Shown here piece by piece: positions 41,680-53,315 of a stretch of 64,000 nucleotides of DNA. The stretch is from Spirodela intermedia (Eukaryota > Streptophyta > Magnoliopsida > Alismatales > Araceae). Position 1 is the first letter of the stretch, and each line of letters begins with the position of its first letter. Location: contig LR746266.1 of the NCBI GenBank assembly GCA_902729315.2, positions 4,784,759-4,848,758 of the forward strand, read 5' to 3'. The notes under the pieces are model-generated. The model saw nothing but the letters and a program-made list of their open reading frames with translations, did not search any database and had not been told where the DNA came from. Position numbers and translations under genes: made by a program.

Positions 41680-44600
41680 CCCCTCCTCCCTTTCACCACC
41701 ACCGCCACCAGTAGCGGCAACGACCCCACCTCCTCACTGAGCGAGAAGGTTCTGCACCATTGCCAATGGAGTTCACTCCGACGCAGCGGGCGAGTCTAGG
41801 GAAACCCATTCGCCGCCAACGACGATGCAGCGGCAGAAAAAAGTTATTCCCATGACGGAGGGAGGGTGGGGTCGGACGGTTTTCCCGGGCTTCACCGACG
41901 TCCATTTCATGACCATTCGAAGTGCCTTAAATTTTCCAGGAAAACCAGAGGAGAGAGGGGGAGATGGGGGGAGGAGTTGATGACGCTAGACTACCCGAGG
42001 GGAGTACAGAAGGACGGTGGCAGAGCCTCTTTTCTCTGATAGTCGGAACGGTATGCAGCTGAACGAATCAGCAAATATATTGTTCTGTGAGCTTCGGGAA
42101 TACATCATTTTGGTCCTCTATTTCACAGAACACTTCATCGATTCAAATGATAATCAGAACACCATAGATTTTCACTAATCCATTCCAACGATTGAAAACA
42201 GCATAAATGTAATCTGTTTAGAGCGTTCTGAATATTCTCAGAAATCTGATCTTAGACGCCAAGTCGCATTCAATGATCAGTCAAAGTCTCTGGTACCTTC
42301 AAATGAAACTCTTGTTCTAAACTTTATTGGTCAAAGCGTCCGCCACTCCATTGAATGACTCCCAAAAAATTGATTATACTATTGATATCAGTGGAATATA
42401 AAAATAAAAAATTCCTTTCATCGAGCATCGAATTATAGTATTGATCATGAAGAAAAGTATCTCTAATTCATGAACTCTGGGGCATAGCAATCATTCATAC
42501 GAGCTCTCACTCTCCGAAACTATAAAAACATATCTTATTTGACATATTTATCAGTTTTAAAGGAGTGTAATATGTTGTATTTCTTATTCTGATAAATAAC
42601 TGGACGAGGTATGGATGAAATGTACAGCGATTAGGCAGAAATAGGAAGATGACGAAGGCAAACCACAACCTCAGCATCGAGGAATTACCATGTCCACAAT
42701 ACACTCACTCAGGAAGAAGAAGCTCTAGTGAGAAAGGCTCTTAAGGAGCAGATGCGATTGTTTCTACAACAGGAGGCAAGCGTAGGTCACAACTCTTATT
42801 CTGTGAGTAATCATTGGAAAATGTCACCGGCAACTCTTTTCGGCGTCTAATTAATTCGTAAATGGCATCAAGGAAACCGGAATTGGCGTACCTTCAACAG
42901 AAGGTGGCGACGGCGCCTCAGCCGCTTGCCGGACGCGGCTTCGCCGCTCCATAGCCATCGACGCCGGCCGAAGCCCAGCCCTGCGGACGCCACCACCGCG
43001 GGCGGGAGACTCGGCGAGCGTAGGGTCCATCGCAGACTGATCCGGATTCCGCAAAGGGCCAGCGGAGAGAACTCATCGCAGCGAAGCGGACGGCGTGAGA
43101 GCCGGCGTGGGGCCGGGCGGATCACTCCCGCCTGGACCCGGAGCATGGTGGCGGAGAGCCTCCCTGTTTCATCCTACAGCTGATATTACTGAGGATGAAG
43201 AGAGAGAACCCAGGTCCACCTCAGCTAGAGATATTATGGGGTTTGGGTTGGGCTTTTCTGGCCAAGCGAGGCCCGTTATAACAAAATGGATATTGCGGCC
43301 CAACATATGTTACAAATGAGAGGAAAACCTCAAAACGGCCGGGGGTTGGAGTCCGATCTTAGAGATAGAGAGCGTTTAGAGAGGATGATCATAGAATACT
43401 GACGTGGTAATGAAAAAAAACGTTTTTGAGCTTTCGGGCCTAATGTTTTTTTGATTTTAGGACCGGGTTTGACTTATTTTTACCTTCAGACTTAATTTTT
43501 AGGTTGCAGAGTGAACCCATTCTTTTACCTCAATCCTAATCCTCAGCCTCCATTTCTCCTCTTGACTTATCTCTCAAGTCCCTTCGTCATCTCTCAAGTC
43601 CACCGTAAGAATAGCGCAGAAAGAGATATGCTTGTCCGCAGATGGTGTCGTCTGCCTCAAGCTAACTCCTATTATTTTACCCATGGCAGAGGAGAGTGAC
43701 TGCTCTGTCAGAATTGATTCCGTTGTAATTCGTCGTAGGACGGGATCGGATGAGGCTAGCTGAGTGGGCCCGTCCCCGCCGCGTCGGCGAACACGCGTCA
43801 GGGAAGAGACCGGGAGTACCTGGTTTGGGGTGACTCGGATCCCACCGTAGGGTTGACCTGGGGTGGGAGTGACGACGGCTCCGCCCTCCAAGTCTCTGCT
43901 GCCATAAAGCAGGAAAGGGACTCCACCTTCGTCCTCTCAGAACTGAGTTCTAGCCGGAGACGAGCCGCCTGCGACAGGCGAAACCCAATCGACGCCGGAC
44001 GATCCTAGATGGAGGCCCCAAAAGATCTCTCCCACTCCCTCCTGTCGCTGTAGGGAGAAGTGATGGGAGATCACGAGCCATATCCGGTGAGTTTAGACTT
44101 GGGACCGGCGCGGCAAAGTCGCTAAGCTGTCCCCGTCGCCAGATGCGGCGCCGGCTTATGGCGAAGGGCGAAGCCGGCGACCGTGTCAATGGGAAGGGAA
44201 GCACTCCCCTGCTCGAGTCTGGATGAGATCGATAGAAGCCACGTCAGGCTATGCCGATTTAGCTCAGAGTTTCGTCAGTGGAGCATATGATCGAACACAC
44301 TCCCGGTGGCAGGCCATCAGCCGAGTGGGGACAGAGAGTAAGTACCCCAGCTCTGCCTCTGCTTTATCCCGGCGTACGTCGCGGTGCCGGATCTCGTGCG
44401 GCGGCGCGCGGCGGGGCATCTCCTCCGTCTGATAACGCCGCGAGACCTGCCACCAGCGGAGACGGGATTTGATCGGAGCTGGGAATCCGGCAAAGTGATG
44501 CCGACGGCGCGGTAGGGCGGGGGGGGGTTGGCGGTGGAAATGTGCAACCGCGCGTCTTTAAAAGTTCGGGTGGGGGCCATCAATGGCGTGACGGTCAGGC

Positions 44601-45334
44601 AGAGAAGGCCTGCAGGCTTCCCGGGGAGGGATCGTATTCTCTTAACCTCGTTCCTCTTCAACTAATAATCTGGAGACGGGTGCGCTGCGTTTCTCCTGCC
44701 TGATCCATCTACAGAGCTTCGGAATCAGGCTGTTCCGTCTTCGGAGGATCCTCGTGGTATATCATAGAATTTGACGCCCCCGGAGGGAAGAGATCCGACT
44801 GTCATTTTTGCATCCGTCGACGAATAAGCTGAGGCGGACGCATTTGATTGGCCTCTGTGAGGGAAGATCAGAGCGCCACGTGTGCGACAAGGGGACGGCT
44901 CAGTCGGCAGTTGAAAAAGCCCGAGGGAGGGGGGGACAGAGCGGATGAGGAGTTTTGGGGGCGGGGCGGGGGAGAATAACGACAAGGCGGCTCTGGATGG
45001 GGGACCATGCGGGCGGGGGGCCCGAGGAAGTTGTCCACGTTTCAGTATAGGATTGGTTAGCACCACGAGGCCTCTCTTCCACCAGCCCTTTACAGATGAT
45101 GCCTCGCTTATTGTGGGGAAGATGATGATCGGGGCGCGGCGCGGGTGAGAGAGAGAGAGAACTCCCTCGCTATGGCTATATAGCGCTCTGATTCACCGCG
45201 CAGTTGGTGGCGGTGGAGAAGACGGCGCCGGAACTGCTGCAATCCTTCCTCTCGCGGTCGGAATCGGTGCCCTCGTCACAACGCTTTGAGGCGGTGGCAG
45301 GGGGCGGAGAGGGTGAGAAGGAGGTGGAGGAAAG
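41680..45334. other. Spacer between divergent Ca2+-ATPase and D14 genes (3.7 kb)
   Basis: The part next to 41680 is the pump promoter and leader; the part before 45335 is the D14 promoter. The middle alternates AT-rich (42060-42850) and GC-rich (42850-43150, 43700-44600) stretches with short frames lacking any recognisable family. Repetitive element remnants are likely but not proven. Confidence 0.4.
45177..45183 (+). promoter_or_regulatory. TATA box of the D14 gene
   Basis: TATATAG lies about 150 nt before the ATG, just after a GA run. Position and sequence fit a core promoter. Confidence 0.5.
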
Positions 45335-46238
45335 ATGGTGAACAACGGCGGGAGGAACCTGCTGGAGATCCTCAACGTGAGGGTGGTCGGTGCGGGGGAG
45401 AAGTTCCTGGTGCTGTCGCACGGCTTCGGCACGGACCAGTCGGTGTGGCAGAGGGTGGTTCCCTATTTCACCCGCGACTACCGCGTCGTGCTGTACGACC
45501 TCGTCTGCGCCGGCAGCGTCGACCCCGATCACTTCGACTTCCAGCGGTACACCACGCTGGATGCCTATGTTGACGACCTCTTCGATATCCTCGACGCCCT
45601 TGGGGTCGACCGCTGCGCCTTCGTCGGGCACTCTTTCTCCGCCATGGTGGGCATCCTCGCCGCCATCCGCCGCCCGGAACAATTCACCAAGCTCGTCTTC
45701 CTCGGCGCCTCCCCCAGGTGCGTCCCTCCCCAGATCCGACCCAAGCCCACTTTTCCCCTTTCTCTTTCCCTTCTATTCTGAAAGGAGATTGCTGGATGGC
45801 GCAAGGTTCCTGAACGACACGGACTACCACGGCGGCTTCGAGAGGGAAGATCTCGAGAAGGTCTTTGCGGCGATGGAGATGAACTACGAGGCGTGGGTTA
45901 GGGGGTTCGCGCCGCTGGCGGTTGGGGCGGACGTGCCGATGGCCGTGAGGGAGTTCAGCCGCACGCTGTTCAACATGCGGCCGGACATCTCCCTGTTCGT
46001 CTCTCGGACGGTGTTCAACAGCGACCTGCGCGGGGTGCTGGGCCTGGTGCGCACCCCCTGCTGCATCGTCCAGGGGGTGAAGGACGTTTCCGTCCCCGTC
46101 TCGGTGGCCGCCTACTTCAAGGCCCACCTCGGCGGCCGCACCACCGTCGAGATCCTCCCCGCCGAGGGCCACCTCCCCCACCTCTCCGCCCCCGCCGTCC
46201 TCGTCCCCATCCTCCGCCATGCGCTGTCTCGATCGTGA
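45335..46238 (+). CDS. D14: D14 strigolactone receptor (alpha/beta hydrolase), 271 aa
   Basis: Exon 1 is 45335-45717 and exon 2 is 45806-46238, joined in phase 2 as ...[18 protein letters not shown]14 binds and hydrolyses strigolactone, then recruits the F-box protein D3/MAX2 and D53/SMXL repressors to restrain shoot branching. The catalytic triad is Ser100 (GHSFSAM), Asp221 (VKDVSVP) and His250 (EGHLPHLS). D14-type rather than KAI2-type signatures are [29 protein letters not shown], split around the lid-preceding region, and [40 protein letters not shown]. Length fits D14. The residue after the catalytic Ser is Phe where Val is usual. An alternative acceptor at 45784 would insert seven residues; the chosen site restores the family sequence exactly. 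Confidence 0.93.
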
Positions 46239-46459
46239 CGGGCCCCGCCGCGCGGCCCACCAAAAGGGCCGCCACTGCCGACGGCTAGCGGTGACAATAA
46301 GCGCCACCCCGGACGGCAACGCCCGGAGAAGGAAAAAAAAAATCTGCAGCTCATCGGGCTCCCCGTTCTTGCTCCTTGTCGGCTTTTTTCCATTAGACGT
46401 GCCTAGCTCGCTTGGTCTGTCTCTAAATGTTGTTGACCTGCCGTCAACTCGCAAGGCCT

Positions 46460-46518
46460 ATGAGCTCCAGTAGGCTAAAGCGTCGAGTTAATCACGCGAA
46501 GGTTGCAGGTTCGAGTTG
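46460..46518 (+). other. tRNA-like A and B box pair (possible SINE head)
   Basis: TGAGCTCCAGTAGG resembles a Pol III A box and GGTTGCAGGTTCGAG, ending near 46515, resembles a B box, about 35 nt apart. No cloverleaf with a matching acceptor stem could be drawn, so this is not called a tRNA gene. Confidence 0.25.
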
Positions 46519-46726
46519 GCCCGTTCTCTATACTCATCCAATGGCTGAGATTTGAGTTTCTCATTCGGGATTGATTTTCGATGACAATAAAATTCTCAAA
46601 TTTGCTCCCCCCTAATCAATCAGTCCGTTTTGAACCCACACCCGATAATCCATATAAATCTTTACCTGCTCTAGGTTGAACCCAACCACTCATTTCCCAC
46701 ACACACACATACATATATATATGTAG

Positions 46727-46758
<32 letters not shown>

Positions 46759-46777
46759 GGAGAGAGAGAGAGAGAGA
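46727..46777. repeat. Compound (AT)n-(AG)n microsatellite
   Basis: A TA/AT array runs directly into an AG array with a few interruptions. Confidence 0.85.
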
Positions 46778-47266
46778 TTCTCCATTAATGTGAGTCATCT
46801 TAGAAGACATACACTTTCTTTATAGTTCAGAGCCCTGAAAGGATGATGTATATGACATTCTCAGGCTTTTGTGTTTACGCGTCACCATTCCCTCCGGTCA
46901 ATGCGCACCCTATCATTAGAGACTTAAGGTAATGTTATTTGGCAGGCTTCTCCCCAGTCTAATGATAAACTAGCACGCGCAAGGACCCTCTCCCTCTAAT
47001 AATGTCTTGTGGTCAAGGTCGTCCAATCTCTCCTAAAATAGTGTAGTATCTTTTTCTTATCAAGCGCATGGATTTGCTTTAATCTATGTTGCCACTATAT
47101 GTTGTTGGAATATGGGTTGTACATTATTCAGTAAGTCAATTTTTTCTAAAATGATTTAAATAAATCATGGGTCATAAAATATAAGTCAGACTTCGTTTAA
47201 AATAAAAAGCTTCGTTAAAAACGCCCATGAGATAATTCCGAGAAGAGTTGTTACATAGAAGTTTGA

Positions 47267-47397
47267 GCCTTAGAATCACGCCTCTTATACAACGGCTAGA
47301 TGGAACGGGCCTTAGAATCATGCCTCTTAGATTCACCCTTATTGAGTTGATTAGTTAATCAGAGTCAACCCCTTATACAACGGCTAGATGGAACGGG
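47267..47397. repeat. Local direct duplication
   Basis: A 26-bp unit beginning CTTATACAACGGCTAG is identical at 47284-47309 and 47372-47397. A second unit, GCCTTAGAATCAYGCCTCTTA, is repeated at about 47267-47287 and 47309-47329. Confidence 0.8.
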
Positions 47398-49236
47398 GGC
47401 CGGATACTTGGTGGCATCTGCTATTATTTTTGGATATGATATGGAGATATATTTTTTAAAAAAATAAGGGTTTGGTGCTTTCATTTGGGATATTTTATTC
47501 ACTTTTCCACGACCAAGGAATATATTTCGATGAACGCGGATCACCGGATTTGAAACCAAATAGTCAACGTTTTATAATTCAGCTCGAGAAATCTCTAATA
47601 TGTTAAGTGATTTAATGACTTTTTGGCGTAGAGGAATGAAAAACAAGAGGGGGTGAGGGATGACGTAATGGTCTAGGAGAATATTCTCACTTAGCTGACG
47701 CGCATTGGGCGTTGAAAATACTTTAAATGTGCGGAACGCGTTTCCAAATAGCTTGGATGCAGCAGCAAGTATAGTCGACGCTACGCTTCCCTCGATTTCA
47801 AAGCGTGAGCGATAGAGAGAGAGAGGGAGGGAGGGAGAGAGAGAGAGATCACCTACAGAACCTACATCACTTATTTCCTGAACCGGTCAGTATTTATGTT
47901 TGGAATCATGTGGCGAGAGAGATCTAAGTAGGACCGGGAAATTGCTGCCGCGGGGCCGGGGGGAACCTGGGTCGGCGACGGTGGCTGCGGACGTCGGGAT
48001 GGCCACCGGCGTAGGGACCGGCGTGGAGTCTGCCGGCCTGCAGAAAATCCAGACGCGGATGAAGGCTCCAACTTCCTCGGCCGGAGAAGAAGAAAGCGAC
48101 CCCCCTTTCGACTCCACCCGCCCTCTGCTTATCTCTTCTTCACGCGGTTCACTGGATGGACCCTTGGTGCCAAGAGAACCGCTGAGACCTCTCTCTCTCT
48201 AGGTCCTTTCCACACTGTCTCCTCTCGCCGTCACTGTCGTCATCGGAATGCACCATCAACGGGTGGGCTCCCTTGCCTTCCTTTAGACTTTCTTGTGGAT
48301 CTTTCCTAACCTCCGGGCCCCATTGCTGACCGGTCAGCTTCATGTCCCATAGTGCGTTCAGTCCATTCCGGCGTCTCTCTCTCTCTCTACCTGAAAGAGA
48401 AAATCAATTGTCTAAAAGCCCATAAGTTAGAATTATATTCCGAAAAACAGAGCCATGGTTTTAACTTCACTCTGAAATACTCGGAGTGGACTTTCGGCAC
48501 ATAAATCTATACGGGTTTTGCGTGCGCGAAGAGGGAACGTGGGAACGATCTGGTGGTAGAGTCAATCAAGAGTTTAGCTCACGGATCTTCTCACTACAAG
48601 GCTTGCGCTGGAGGAGACCGTTCTGTCCCGTCGTCTCCCCGGCCTCCGGCGGCGGTTGCTCATCTCTAGAAGGAGAAAAGGTCCCTTTGCGCGTTACCGT
48701 CAGCCGCCACCTGGGCACACACCTCCGGCGATAGGTCCGCTCTTTCGTTAAAGTTTGACTATGACTATTTTCTTTCGACTCATTGGCGCACGGTCAAAAC
48801 AGGTGGGCAAACGCTGCGTCGAGCAGCATTATGAACTACATCCATACGGGGTCAACGGGCGGGCTGTTGCTGGTCAACCTTTTACAGTCCATCCCTCACG
48901 AGACCTTGCCCCATACTCTTCAGCCTGGGCTCCCGTGAACGCGAGGCCAGCTAGAAATAGTTACAGACTGGTGGGGATAAAAATCAAGATCACATACCCA
49001 ATTGGGAAAACAGAAAGATCGGAAGTGTCGGCGATTCAAGCCCTCGTTAATGAACTTTACTCGTCTGGATCTCTCTCTCTCTCTCTCGCTCTCTATCTAC
49101 ACAACCCATTCAGGTTATTTACACGTAATTTTTGGTCTGTTTCCCGGTTGACGACTCAGGTGGGACGAGCGACTGGCGGCCTCGATAGGCCCACGTCGAA
49201 GGGGTCTTGCACCGACGTCTCGCTGCCGATCCTTTC

Positions 49237-50499
49237 TCATCGCCGCGGACGGGTCTGAGATCCCTCGTCAGCTGTTGGCCTCGGCTGCCGGAGGAGACTT
49301 AGCAGATCCTCGGCCTGAAACGTGTTTAGAAAACGACGGTCAGTCACCTGGTTAATCGGTACTCGAAGAAGAAGAATCGAGTGAGAATAATTAATTGCAG
49401 AATGGGAGAGCTATCTCTGATGAACGCTTAATCGGTAAGTCACCGGGGACGGCGAGCCCGCGGTTTCCTGCAAAACGTTTCGTAATCCGGCGGAGAAGAA
49501 TATTTCAACGGGAGGTACCTGCTGCTTGGATTTTGTCTCGCCGGATTGCGAGAACGCTACCAGCGGAGGGATTGCCCCCTCCCTGGTCACCATCCCGCGG
49601 TAGACAGCGCTCTCCGCGCAAATCTGAAGAAGAGCAGAAACGGCAATCACCTTCTGCCTCTGCGATCCCGTCTCCAGGAGTTCCACCAGAACCGGGATGC
49701 CGTCTTCCTCCACCAACGCGGTCACCCCCTTGGGGATGGTGACCAGTTTGTTCATAACGCAGGCCGCTTTGTCCACCATCCCAGAGTCGGGTTCCGCCAT
49801 CAGCTCCAGGAGAGGTTTCATGATGCCAGCCTGCACCGCCCGGGCCTTGTTCTCCTTGGAGGAGCACAACGTGTAGAGAGCCGTGCATGCGTCCTTCTTC
49901 CCTCGGAAGGTGCCCGTTTCCAGGAGGCTCACCAGAGGAGGAATGGCCCCCGACCTTCCGATGGTGACCTTGTGGTCGTCGACCTGAGCGAGTCGGAGGA
50001 GTGCGTTGGCGGCGTTCTCCTTGGTGGTAGAGGTGCCGGACTTGAGAGCCCGGACAAGGGCCTTGATGGCCCCCGCTCCGACGAGGAGATCCTTATTCTC
50101 ATCACAGAGGGAGAGATTGAGGATGGCCGTCACTCCGTGCTCCTGCAGCTGCTGTTCCGTGGTGGAGGTGAGAGAGACAAGGGGCCTTATGGCTCCGGAT
50201 TGGCCGATCTTTATCCGGTTCTCCATGCTGTTCTTGGCGAGGAGGCGGAGCTCCATGGCGGCCTGGTACTGGGCCTCGACTGACTCGGACTTCAGGCCGG
50301 CGATGAGGTTGCGGACGAGCTCATCGGAGCTGCAGGAATTGACAGTGCTAGAGATCAGGACCCGGTGGGCTAGCTGAGATTCAACGGGGAACTCGCCGGA
50401 GCGGTCGCTGTTGCAGTCGCTAAAGGCGCCGGAGGAGTCGATTGAGGATTCGCAGTAGCTCCGATTCATAAATCTGTAGCTGCTGAAGTTCCCGTCCAT
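49237..50499 (-). CDS. ARM-repeat protein (U-box-less PUB-like), 352 aa
   Basis: Two minus-strand exons, 50499-49519 and 49314-49237, join in phase 0 (SKQQ|AEDLLSLLRQPRP) to 353 codons. The start MDGNFSSYRFMNRSYCESS was chosen over upstream in-frame codons because family similarity begins there. A serine-rich N-terminus is followed by tandem armadillo repeats from about residue 60: SAIRPLVSLTS-like, EHGVTAILNLSLCDENKDLLV, GAIKALVRALKSG, KENAANALLRLAQ, GAIPPLVSLLETG, KKDACTALYTLCSSKENKARAV and GAIPPLVAFSQSG. It matches the arm-repeat domain of plant PUB proteins but has no U-box, like the 350-residue plant ARM proteins often misnamed U-box 4-like. Such proteins act as scaffolds; the partner is unknown. 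Confidence 0.9.
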
Positions 50500-52607
50500 G
50501 CTTCTCCACAGCCCCCCAATTCGATCAATTTCCAATCCAAACCTATCAAACCCTAATCGTTCTCTGAGAGTAAATGAAGGAAAGATGTGAAGGGAAGAAG
50601 ACAAAAGCAGCGACGGATGGGAGGACGGTGCTCGGCTTTTGAAGGGGGGAGGGGCGGAGGAGGGAATCGGGCCCACCACAACACACGTGCCAACGCGACA
50701 GACCGCATGCTCTGTCGGTGGAACGCACGTGAGATCCATCCGCCCAACCATATCCCTATTAAATGTAAGAGGGGGGCGTAAGGGCTTTTCTGTAATAAGC
50801 GCCCCCCCCGTCGTCAACGTGAGCCTGCCCCCGCGTTGGGGCACCGCTCGAATCCGTTTGGCACCGGTTTTAAATGCAAGGCCCGTGCCACCGTTGACTT
50901 TGGGTTTGGACTTGCGTTAGATCCGGCGGCTAGTCTGTTAATGAGACCGCGGCAGTTTGGCAGTTGGATTCCGCCCTCTGTGATCCGCCCCGTAAAGGCT
51001 GGGGGTGGATTTAGCAGACCCAGATCCAGCCGTCCGAATTTCGACCGCTCCAGCCATTGGCGGAGGGCATCGGAAGGCGTCCCAGAGATGAAATGAAACA
51101 GTTAGGAGAGGTGAGTGGGGCCCGCTGGCTTAAAGTCTTCGACGATGATTATCCCTGGAAACGTTCAAAGCTTGACGCAGCTCGAGGCGGTACCACGGTT
51201 GCCGTCTCGGATTTTCGTTTCACGCGTTATGACCCCGCAGCGTTTACCGGAGCATCTCCTCCTTCCAGATTCCCGCGTGAGGAAAAACCTGCCCTCTCTC
51301 TCTCTCTCTCACTCTCTCTCCCCCCCTCAACCGAATCGGGTCAACCGCAAGGAAGTTAGTCAAAATAGTAGAATGAGCCTATATCACTCCAACGTGGTCT
51401 CAACCCCTCCTATTAGTATTCTGGTCTTCCTCTGCCTCAACATCCGGCGGTAAAAATCAGGACTCTACCTGATTATTTCCATGGAGTTGACTAGCTTGAC
51501 TAGATTGTTCCCACCTGAACCTGTATCGTCACACAAGAAATACGGGGGAAAAACTATGGGGAGAAAGACTAGAAGTATACCAGCCATGAGTGAGATGATC
51601 TTCGAGTTCATTCGATTCAGACTTCAACTTCTCTACCATGTGAATGCTACAACAGCTTGAGAGTTGCGTGCGCTCCTCTCACAGATCATAGTTGATTAGA
51701 ACACCTCCCAACAAACGGAGGACTGGAGATGCCCACATGAAGATTTTCATGTACATCCATTGATGGCATATAGTGTGTAGATTAAGGGCATGAGAGATCA
51801 AGGGTTTGGGCATGATATGTGCCTAAGACTTCTGCAAAGTAGGTCTCAAGTAATGGACATATTTGAATATTACTTGACGGTGTCCTACAGAAAATTCTCT
51901 CTTCAGATTTTCTTCAAGTGAAATAATTAAAACTTTCACAAAAAATTTAAATCATAATGTGCATCAGTGCTGGTAATGTTGCTGTATAATGATCTTCAAA
52001 ATTGAATCAGAAGCACCATCGCTTGACCTTTTATTTTGTGTTGGAAATAGCCTAGTAGAATGGGTATGTCATTCTCCTTCTTGGAGAAGAAACTGTATGG
52101 GGGACACCTATGCGAAGTTCTATCCTCTACAGCTATGGTGAATTTCTCCAATAAATTTTTACTTTCAAATTTTATCTAAATGATGACGTGAGATTGATCA
52201 AATTCATACATGTACATTGAATCCATCAAATAAGGTATACAAATTAAAAGTCGCATATCTTAGGCGCTGCATGAAAATCAGTATGATCGCGAAATAGATT
52301 ATCCACATCTGATAACGTTAGATACTTCACGTTCTCCTTAAAAGAAGAGGAAGAAGAAGCATTCAAATCCTTAGATTGTTGATTATCTCGTAGAAAGACA
52401 TCTAATGGGGTATGGTGTTTACATACTGCCTTATCTAATGGGATCCACTCAAGATATACATCTAAGAAACGTTTGCAGCGGTTTTCAGGATTCTGCCCGG
52501 AAATTGGCTCCTATCCAAGCGCGGTCTGAGTTTTGGCAGTCTGGCCTAAAACCCCAAAGCTATATTTTTTTTCTCATTACATTGATCGTTTCATTGTGAG
52601 CTTATGT

Positions 52608-52644
<37 letters not shown>

Positions 52645-53315
52645 CGCTCGCTCGCTCCCCCTGAGAGTTGCATTCGAAAGGTGCATTAGGTTTTCTAATG
52701 CAATCGGTCTTTCCTCTAATTTCGAAACTTTTCTTCTCGTTTGCAGCAGGTCCAGGCATCATAAAAATAAGTCCAGACAGGCTGACCTAGCCAAGGCAGA
52801 GCACAACCCGTTGACACCTCCATGGGCCCTTGCATTATGATCTACTTGCTTTTCTTCCCGGCGAGCATGGTGAACAGTTTTTTCTGAAATTCCTGACGAA
52901 CAGTGAGCATTTAAGCAGAAGAGCTACCGTTGCGCGAGTCGCGTTGAGACAATTTACCGGGTTTTGTAATTCCATCCCGACCTTCCGAGTCATGAAGAAG
53001 AAAATTACCGGGACGAACGATTCCACTCGGATCTCCCGCTCTCTTAGTCTCGACATGAGCAATGGCCCGAGGCGCCATTAAAAGAAGATCGTACCGAAAT
53101 CTGTGGGAAAGCTTGAATCTTTTCAAAATTACTGAATGCTAATATCGGCAAAAGCTTCAGAAACATATACTGTAGATCGGGAGGCATCGCATTTATGATC
53201 CTCCACATGCATGCATTGAATGTCCCTCGAAACCCTAGAATCATACAGACCGTCGATAAACATTCTCACCGTAGAAGGGAAGAAGAAGAGACGGCGGCGG
53301 CGGGGTGCGAAGGAA
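50500..53315. other. Spacer between divergent ARM-repeat and NPH3 genes (2.8 kb)
   Basis: This includes the ARM gene leader and promoter near 50500-50900, CT-rich runs near 51295-51330, an AT-rich middle without recognisable genes, and a (CT)n-(CGCT)n array at 52611-52656. Confidence 0.4.
52611..52656. repeat. (CT)n-(CGCT)n microsatellite
   Basis: About 30 bp of CT dinucleotide repeat passes into four CGCT-type units. Confidence 0.9.

Larger units (their letters stand above)
46239..49236. other. Spacer between convergent D14 and ARM-repeat genes (3.0 kb)
   Basis: No gene is supported. It contains a tRNA-like promoter pair (46460-46518), an (AT)n/(AG)n compound microsatellite (about 46727-46777), a local duplication (47267-47397), GA runs near 47813-47850 and CT runs near 48375 and 49071. 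The frames around 47870-48200 on both strands are GC-driven and unrecognised. Confidence 0.4.

Noticed and set aside
44256-44300. TTTAGCTCAG A-box-like string
   Set aside because: No B box (GGTTCRANNCC) follows within tRNA distance and no cloverleaf can be drawn.
45684-46454. 256-codon minus-strand frame over D14
   Set aside because: Composition-driven antisense of a GC-rich exon with a well-supported sense protein.
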